The translations under genes and the position numbers were made by a program. 14,253 bases of DNA, taken from assembly GCA_002396335.1 (NCBI GenBank), contig DGXN01000035.1:1-14253 (forward strand), written 5' to 3'. Source of the DNA: Bacteroidales bacterium UBA4231 (GTDB lineage: Bacteria; Bacteroidota; Bacteroidia; Bacteroidales; UBA932). Position 1 is the first letter of the stretch. Every line of letters starts with the position of its first letter. Under the pieces are notes generated by a model. That model did not search any database. It saw nothing but the letters and a program-made list of their open reading frames with translations, and was not told where the DNA came from. Positions 10,555-14,253 of this stretch are shown here, piece by piece.

Positions 10555-12057
10555 TTAGCAGTGCTGGTTCCTTCCGTTGACCGTGATGGCACTGACGGGC
10601 CGCGCCGGGCAGTAGAACTCGCAGGCGCCGCAGCCGATGCAGACCTCCTCGTTGACCGTGGGAATCTGGTTGCCCATGCCCTCGTTGTCCACCATGACGA
10701 TGGCGCCGGTGGGGCACATCTGGGCGCATTTTCCGCAGGCAGTGCCGTCCTCGGCGACGCAAAGGCTGCGGTTCACATGGGCCGTTCCGATATGGTAGAG
10801 GGTCTTTTCCTCCTTTTCAATCTTGCAGATGGCGCCGGTGGGGCAGACCTCCGAGCAGCGGGTGCATTCGGGACGGCAGAAGCCTTTCTCGAAGGACATC
10901 TCGGGCTGCATGAGGCGCTCCAGGTCCGTCGAAGGCCGGAGGACATTGTTCGGGCACTGGGCCACACAAAGCTGGCAGCCGGTGCAGTGCCGATAGAAAT
11001 CCTTCACGCTTGCGGATCCGGGCGGCGTGATGGGGACTTCGCGCTTCGGGGCCTCTTTGGGAAGGACCTCGGCAAAACCGCCGTCCACCTTCTTCAGGGA
11101 CTGCGCCTTGGCCTCAATGCCTTTGAGCGCCAGCGTCCCTGCCGCAACCGCCGTTCCGGTCATAAACGCCCTTCTCCCACTGTCATTCTGCCCTTTTATG
11201 TCATTCTGAGCCGAAGGCGAAGAATCTGCTTTCCCCCACGCCCAGCGGTATTGCAGCGCACCGAACTTGCACTCGTCGATGCAGTTGAAACAGTCCACGC
11301 AGCGGCTGTAGTCGATCTTTTCGCTGTCTTTGCCGATCGCGATGCACTGGGCCTTGCAATGCAGTTCGCATGCCTTGCAGTGCTTGCACTTGTCGGCGTC
11401 GATGACGGGACGGAACATGGCGAAGCGGGAGAAGAAGCTGAGGGTGGTGCCTACCGGACAGATGGTGTTGCAGTACGTGCGGCCGCCTTTGAAAGAAAGG
11501 ACAACGATCACGATGAGCGTTCCCAGGGCAATCAGGAAGGTGGGCAGGCTCCGCATCCAGACCTCGCGGGGGTAGATGGCATAGGAGCCCATCCTTTCGG
11601 CCAGGGCTTCGATGCCGTTGGCGCCCCACAGGTACAGCGGCTGCAAAAGGTTCTGCACCATGCGTCCGTAAGCGCTGTACGGCGCCAGCAGGGCCACCAG
11701 CACCTGCACTCCGGCAATGAGGGCGATCACAAACAGCACCCACACGCCATAGCGCAGCCATTTGAGCTCTTTCTTATACTGGTAAGGCTTCTTGCTCCGG
11801 TGGGTTCCCAGCCAGGAAATCCCGTCCTGGAACACGCCCAGCGGGCAGATCACGGAGCAGTATACTCGTCCGAAAATGAGCGTCAGCAACACCAGGGCCA
11901 CGATGACACCTACGTTCAGGGCCAATACGGCGGGGAGAAACTGGACCTTGGCCATCCAGCCCAGATAGCCGTGCAGCACGCCCGAGACATCCATCAGAAG
12001 GAGGGTGATGCCCAGCCAGAAAAGGAGTGCGGCCCAAATACGAATCTTCTTTAACAT
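10555..12057 (-). CDS. Membrane iron-sulfur protein, NapH-NapG-like fusion
   Basis: A 500-residue predicted quinol-oxidising membrane protein. The start at 12057 (MLKKIRIW) puts a membrane helix first. Several transmembrane segments (about 6-25, 35-62, 95-125, 175-195) alternate with the NapH-type motifs GRVYC67SVIC71P and GRTYC196NTIC200P. Two 4Fe-4S motifs follow (C224/227/230/234 and C253/256/259/263). After a linker at 277-293 comes a twin-arginine/hydrophobic segment (RRAFMTGTAVAAGTLALKG, R295-R296), then a domain with four more Cys motifs: C358/361/364/368 (CTGCQLCVAQCP), ECTRCSEVCP, CxxxxxxxCGKCAQMCP, and CIGCGACEFYCP near the C-terminus. NapG is a Tat-dependent ferredoxin with four clusters and NapH a membrane quinol dehydrogenase with two, so the arrangement looks like NapH joined to NapG. 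No nitrate reductase gene is nearby; the adjacent exported reductase is the likely acceptor. The linker is encoded by a dispersed repeat. Confidence 0.87.
   Translation of the reverse strand: MLKKIRIWAALLFWLGITLLLMDVSGVLHGYLGWMAKVQFLPAVLALNVGVIVALVLLTLIFGRVYCSVICPLGVFQDGISWLGTHRSKKPYQYKKELKWLRYGVWVLFVIALIAGVQVLVALLAPYSAYGRMVQNLLQPLYLWGANGIEALAERMGSYAIYPREVWMRSLPTFLIALGTLIVIVVLSFKGGRTYCNTICPVGTTLSFFSRFAMFRPVIDADKCKHCKACELHCKAQCIAIGKDSEKIDYSRCVDCFNCIDECKFGALQYRWAWGKADSSPSAQNDIKGQNDSGRRAFMTGTAVAAGTLALKGIEAKAQSLKKVDGGFAEVLPKEAPKREVPITPPGSASVKDFYRHCTGCQLCVAQCPNNVLRPSTDLERLMQPEMSFEKGFCRPECTRCSEVCPTGAICKIEKEEKTLYHIGTAHVNRSLCVAEDGTACGKCAQMCPTGAIVMVDNEGMGNQIPTVNEEVCIGCGACEFYCPARPVSAITVNGRNQHC
11181..11227 (-). 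repeat. Dispersed short repeat, copy 2 (in frame inside the NapHG-like gene)
   Basis: On the minus strand 11227-11199 is a variant of the same unit as copies 1 and 3 (ATTCTTCGCC...GGCTCAGAATGACA), and a partial second copy, CAGAATGACA, follows at 11190-11181 after a nine-base spacer. The whole is translated as residues about 277-293 (SSPSAQNDIKGQNDS), the linker between the two halves of the fusion protein. The partial tandem copy resembles the arrangement in copy 3. Confidence 0.8.
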
Positions 12058-12079
12058 ATCCTTATTATTGTTGTACTCA

Positions 12080-12115
12080 CAAATATAAGGATTTTTTAAA
12101 AAATGATTATATTTG
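12080..12115. promoter_or_regulatory. Overlapping divergent promoters in a 36-bp near-palindrome
   Basis: The sequence is symmetrical about 12097/12098: sixteen of eighteen positions pair, mismatching only at 12089-12090/12105-12106, with TTTTTTAAAAAA at the centre. Each end carries a perfect Bacteroidota -7 element, TATATTTG, facing outwards: 12108-12115 on plus toward frr (leader about 20 bases) and 12087-12080 on minus toward the NapHG-like gene. No good TTTG -33 is seen for either; the -33 zone of each promoter falls on the -7 element of the other. Confidence 0.6.
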
Positions 12116-12142
12116 CAACCACGTAAAAACAAGAGAAGAACT

Positions 12143-12709
12143 ATGTTACCTAAGGCTAAAGAAATTGTGGACGCCATCACTGTCAAAATGCAGGATGCCG
12201 TTGATTATCTGGAAGAGGATCTGAAGAATTACCGTGTGGGCAAAGCCTCCCCGGCCATTCTGAACCCCGTGATGGTGGACTATTACGGGTCGGCCACTCC
12301 GCTGACCCAGGTAGCTTCCGTCACCACGCCGGACGCCAAGACCATCGCCATCCAGCCTTGGGAGCGTTCCATGATCGGCAAAATCGAAAAAGCCATCCTG
12401 GACGCCAATGTAGGCCTCACCCCCTCCAATAACGGTGAGATCATCCGCTGCGTCGTGCCCGCCCTCACGGAGGAACGCCGCCGGGAACTCATCAAGAAAG
12501 CCAAGGCCCAGGGCGAGACCACCAAGGTAACCATCCGCAACGCCCGCCGCGACGGCATCGACCTCCTGAAGAAAGCCCAGAAGAATGACGGCCTCTCCGA
12601 GGACGGCGAAAAAGAAGGCGAGGACGAACTCCAGAAAGTCACCGACAAGTGGGTCAAGAAGGTGGATGAAATCATCTCCGCCAAGGAGAAGGATATCCTG
12701 ACCGTCTAA
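12143..12709 (+). CDS. frr: Ribosome recycling factor
   Basis: Splits post-termination ribosomes together with EF-G; cytoplasmic and essential. The 188 residues match the family length. Visible landmarks are the RVGKASPAIL motif (usual form RTGRASP), the ATPLTQVASVTTPDAKTIAIQPW segment of domain II, LTPSNNGEIIR, and the long C-terminal helix with ALTEERRRELIKKAK and TIRNARRDGIDLLKK. The ATG at 12143 is chosen because MLPKAKEIV aligns with the normal N-terminus; the longer TTG start at 12113 lies within the promoter -7 element. An insertion-like acidic stretch (SEDGEKEGEDE) near residues 152-162 is within family variation. Its stop codon overlaps the ATG of the next remnant (TAATG). Confidence 0.97.
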   Translation: MLPKAKEIVDAITVKMQDAVDYLEEDLKNYRVGKASPAILNPVMVDYYGSATPLTQVASVTTPDAKTIAIQPWERSMIGKIEKAILDANVGLTPSNNGEIIRCVVPALTEERRRELIKKAKAQGETTKVTIRNARRDGIDLLKKAQKNDGLSEDGEKEGEDELQKVTDKWVKKVDEIISAKEKDILTV

Positions 12710-12771
12710 TGCCCCGGCGCGTCGCCATTCAGGGATACAAGGGCTGCTTCCACGAACAGGCAGCCCTGTAA
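12709..12771 (+). pseudogene. 20-codon remnant resembling the start of prephenate dehydratase (pheA)
   Basis: An ATG overlapping the frr stop codon by one base (TAATG) opens a frame of 20 codons ending in TAA. It encodes VAIQGYKGCFHEQAA from residue 5, the pattern of the first beta strand and loop of prephenate dehydratases (VAIQG/VAFQG, small residues, then E-x-AA). The full protein should be about 280 residues; nothing beyond this survives, because the aminotransferase gene starts eight bases after the stop. In Bacteroides, as I recall, pheA sits directly before this aminotransferase, so an internal deletion is the simplest reading. A functional leader peptide is the alternative, though it has only one Phe and one Tyr. 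GGGCTGC (12741-12747) and GCAGCCC (12760-12766) inside it form a hairpin. Confidence 0.6.
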
Positions 12772-12779
12772 AACGAACT

Positions 12780-13970
12780 ATGATCATTGAACCCGCCCGA
12801 AGAACCCTTTCCGTCCAGGAATATTACTTCTCCATCAAAAACAAGGAAATCGCCCGGCTCAACCGAGAACGGGCGGCTGCCGGGAAAGACCCGGTGGTGA
12901 ACCTCGGAATCGGCTCGCCTGACGGCGCCCCTTCCGCGGAGGCTGTAGAGGCGCTTTCTGCGTGTGCCCGTCGGCCCGGAACCCATGGCTATCAGAGCTA
13001 CACCGGTATTCCGGAACTCCGCGAGGCCATTGCCCGCTGGTACGCCCGCTGGTATGGCGTCACCCTGGACCCGGACGCTGAAATTCAGCCTCTCATGGGC
13101 TCCAAAGAGGGCATCCTCCTGCTGTCCCTGGCCTTCCTGAATCCCGGCGACAAAGTGCTGGTGCCCAATCCCGGATATCCCACCTATACGTCGGCCACCC
13201 GGATGTGCGAGGCTGAGGTCCTGAACTACGACCTGGTTGCCGCCGACGGCTGGTATCCGGACTTCGACGCCCTCGATGCCATGGACCTTTCCGGCGTAAA
13301 GCTCATGTGGGTGAACTACCCCAACATGCCCACCGGAGCCCCCGCCCGCCGCGACGTGATGGAAAAACTGGTGGCTTTTGCAAAGCAGCACCGCATCCTC
13401 CTGGTCAACGACAACCCGTACGGCTTCATCCTGAACGAGCCGCAGTCCATCCTGTCCGTGCCGGGCGCCCGTGAGGTATGCCTGGAGATGAATTCCCTCT
13501 CGAAGAGCCACAACATGGCCGGCTGGCGCGTAGGCATGATGGTAGGGTCGGCCGATATCCTCCGTGAACTCCTGAAAGTGAAGTCGCAGATGGACTCCGG
13601 CATGTTCCGCGGCATCCAGGAGGCGGCCGTGGCGGCCCTCGACGCCGGTCCCGAGTGGTACAGCGCCCTCAATGCCGAATACCGTCGCCGCCGGGAAGTC
13701 GCCTGCCGCATCATGGACCTTCTGGGCTGCACCTATGACTCCGCCGCGGGCGGCCTCTACGTCTGGGGCAGAGTATCGGCCACCGAAGGGGAAGTCCTCA
13801 GCGACCGTATTCTGTATGGGGCCGGCGTGTTCCTGACCCCGGGCTTTATCTTCGGCAGCAACGGCGCCGGCTATCTTCGCATTTCCCTGTGTGCCGACGT
13901 GCCTACGCTGGAGAGGGCGTATGGGAAGATTCTTCACTTCGTTCAGAATGACAAACTTCGTTCAGAATGA
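12780..13970 (+). CDS. PLP-dependent class I/II aminotransferase of aromatic amino-acid synthesis
   Basis: A 396-residue fold-type I aminotransferase, cytoplasmic. The PLP lysine is K242 in NSLSKSHNMAGWRVG; other family marks are LGIGSPDGAPS near the N-terminus, GYQSYTGIPELREAIARWY, NPGYPTY, YPNMPTGA and NDNPYGFI (the Asn/Asp/Tyr cofactor contacts), and the substrate-binding Arg in YLRISLC. It closely resembles the Bacteroidales aminotransferase encoded between prephenate dehydratase and the later shikimate/tyrosine genes, and here it is followed by prephenate dehydrogenase. It therefore probably transaminates phenylpyruvate and/or hydroxyphenylpyruvate (or prephenate). The last dozen residues (ILHFVQNDKLRSE) and the stop codon are encoded by a dispersed repeat, not by conserved enzyme sequence. 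Translation may be coupled to the preceding mini-frame, which ends eight bases upstream. Confidence 0.93.
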   Translation: MIIEPARRTLSVQEYYFSIKNKEIARLNRERAAAGKDPVVNLGIGSPDGAPSAEAVEALSACARRPGTHGYQSYTGIPELREAIARWYARWYGVTLDPDAEIQPLMGSKEGILLLSLAFLNPGDKVLVPNPGYPTYTSATRMCEAEVLNYDLVAADGWYPDFDALDAMDLSGVKLMWVNYPNMPTGAPARRDVMEKLVAFAKQHRILLVNDNPYGFILNEPQSILSVPGAREVCLEMNSLSKSHNMAGWRVGMMVGSADILRELLKVKSQMDSGMFRGIQEAAVAALDAGPEWYSALNAEYRRRREVACRIMDLLGCTYDSAAGGLYVWGRVSATEGEVLSDRILYGAGVFLTPGFIFGSNGAGYLRISLCADVPTLERAYGKILHFVQNDKLRSE

Positions 13971-13972
13971 CA
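13929..13972 (+). repeat. Dispersed short repeat, copy 3 with a tandem partial duplication
   Basis: 13929-13953 is identical to the minus strand of 10529-10553. The last 18 bases of the unit (13936-13953) are then repeated exactly at 13955-13972, one base away, a direct duplication with period 19. The element covers the end of the aminotransferase frame, including its stop codon at 13968-13970, and ends six bases before the tyrA start codon. Confidence 0.9.
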
Positions 13973-13978
13973 AGTAGT

Positions 13979-14253
13979 ATGAGAACGGTTGGAATAATCG
14001 GGCTGGGGCTTATCGGGGGCTCCATGGCACTGGACCTGAAACGGCGCGGATTCGCTTCGCGTACCCTCGGCGTCGAGAATGACACAGTCAGCGCCCATGC
14101 GGCCGAAACCATCGGCCTGGTGGACGAGGTCGTCAGCTACGAAGACTGCATCCGAAGGGCCGACATCATCGTCGTCGCCGTCCCCGTCGGCACTGCCGTG
14201 AAAATGGTCCCCGACATCCTGGACCGACTGGAGGGAGAAGGGTCCCCCGCAGG
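13979..14253 (+). CDS. tyrA: Prephenate dehydrogenase, N-terminal part (runs off the window)
   Basis: The first 91 codons of an NAD(P)-dependent dehydrogenase that oxidises prephenate to 4-hydroxyphenylpyruvate in tyrosine synthesis. The Rossmann fold opens with VGIIGLGLIGGSMALDLKR (GxGxxG), followed by LGVENDT at the end of the second beta strand, where an acidic residue contacts the cofactor ribose, and by ADIIVVAVPVG, the conserved V-P-V segment of the TyrA family. The catalytic domain is beyond the right edge. It begins eight bases after the aminotransferase stop codon, so it belongs to the same operon. Related two-domain dehydrogenases share the N-terminal fold, but GLGLIGGS plus AVPV and the neighbouring aminotransferase favour TyrA. 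Confidence 0.88.
   Translation, partial: MRTVGIIGLGLIGGSMALDLKRRGFASRTLGVENDTVSAHAAETIGLVDEVVSYEDCIRRADIIVVAVPVGTAVKMVPDILDRLEGEGSPA

Noticed and set aside
10523..10762. Longer start for the reductase, adding about 80 residues
   Set aside because: The extension is Arg/Gly-rich, runs through a dispersed repeat and into the neighbouring gene in another frame, and would bury the twin-arginine signal that begins at 10522.
10561..12054. Plus-strand open frame of 497 codons opposite the NapHG-like gene (and a similar one at 9263-10447 opposite the reductase)
   Set aside because: Both are antisense to genes with conserved Cys motifs and catalytic residues; their products show only codon-bias artefacts.
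14050..14090. Possible degenerate fourth repeat copy in tyrA (GGATTCGCTTCGC...GAGAATGACA)
   Set aside because: The encoded residues fit the normal TyrA Rossmann fold (GFASRTLGVENDT), and only the outer parts match the unit, so chance similarity is more likely.
13903..14112. Minus-strand open frame of 69 codons containing CHSERSEESS
   Set aside because: This peptide is the familiar spurious translation of the short dispersed repeat, and the rest is antisense to tyrA.

Overview
The window comes from a moderately GC-rich member of the Bacteroidota, most probably order Bacteroidales. The signs are a SusC/SusD outer-membrane pair, near-consensus Bacteroidota promoters (-7 element TAnnTTTG), AT-rich leaders without clear Shine-Dalgarno sequences, and a secreted peptidase ending in a probable type IX secretion (T9SS) sorting domain. 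I cannot name genus or species.

Layout. Positions 1-~155 are the 3' end of a 23S rRNA and ~232-342 are 5S rRNA, so the window opens at the end of an rrn operon, followed by two intrinsic-terminator hairpins (351-384 and 427-463). A promoter at 536-567 drives a SusC-like TonB-dependent receptor (608-3787) and its SusD-like lipoprotein (3795-5369); no glycosidase or regulator is adjacent. Next come enolase (5459-6766) and, overlapping its end by 23 bp, a secreted subtilisin-family lipoprotein (6744-9143). A 15-bp perfect hairpin (9146-9181) separates this from two minus-strand genes: a Tat-type, lipobox-bearing aldo/keto reductase with two 4Fe-4S motifs (9182-10522) and, upstream of it in transcription order, a membrane iron-sulfur protein that looks like a NapH-NapG fusion (10555-12057). 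A shared, almost palindromic divergent promoter region (12080-12115) separates that pair from a plus-strand operon: frr (12143-12709), a 20-codon remnant that looks like the start of prephenate dehydratase (12709-12771), a PLP aminotransferase of aromatic amino-acid synthesis (12780-13970), and the start of prephenate dehydrogenase (13979 to the window edge).

How the genes work together. SusC/SusD import an unknown large nutrient; the secreted peptidase nearby makes a peptide substrate conceivable but unproven. The NapHG-like protein and the reductase look like one envelope redox module: the membrane protein would oxidise menaquinol and pass electrons through 4Fe-4S clusters to a reductase outside the cytoplasm, where NADPH is not available. 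The frr operon joins ribosome recycling to phenylalanine/tyrosine synthesis, but its prephenate dehydratase appears to have been deleted down to its first codons.

A dispersed short repeat occurs three times, always in the same orientation relative to transcription: between the NapHG-like gene and the reductase gene, at the aminotransferase/tyrA junction (where it supplies the aminotransferase C-terminus and stop codon), and in frame inside the NapHG-like gene exactly between its NapH-like and NapG-like halves. The last suggests that two genes fused through an intercistronic repeat.
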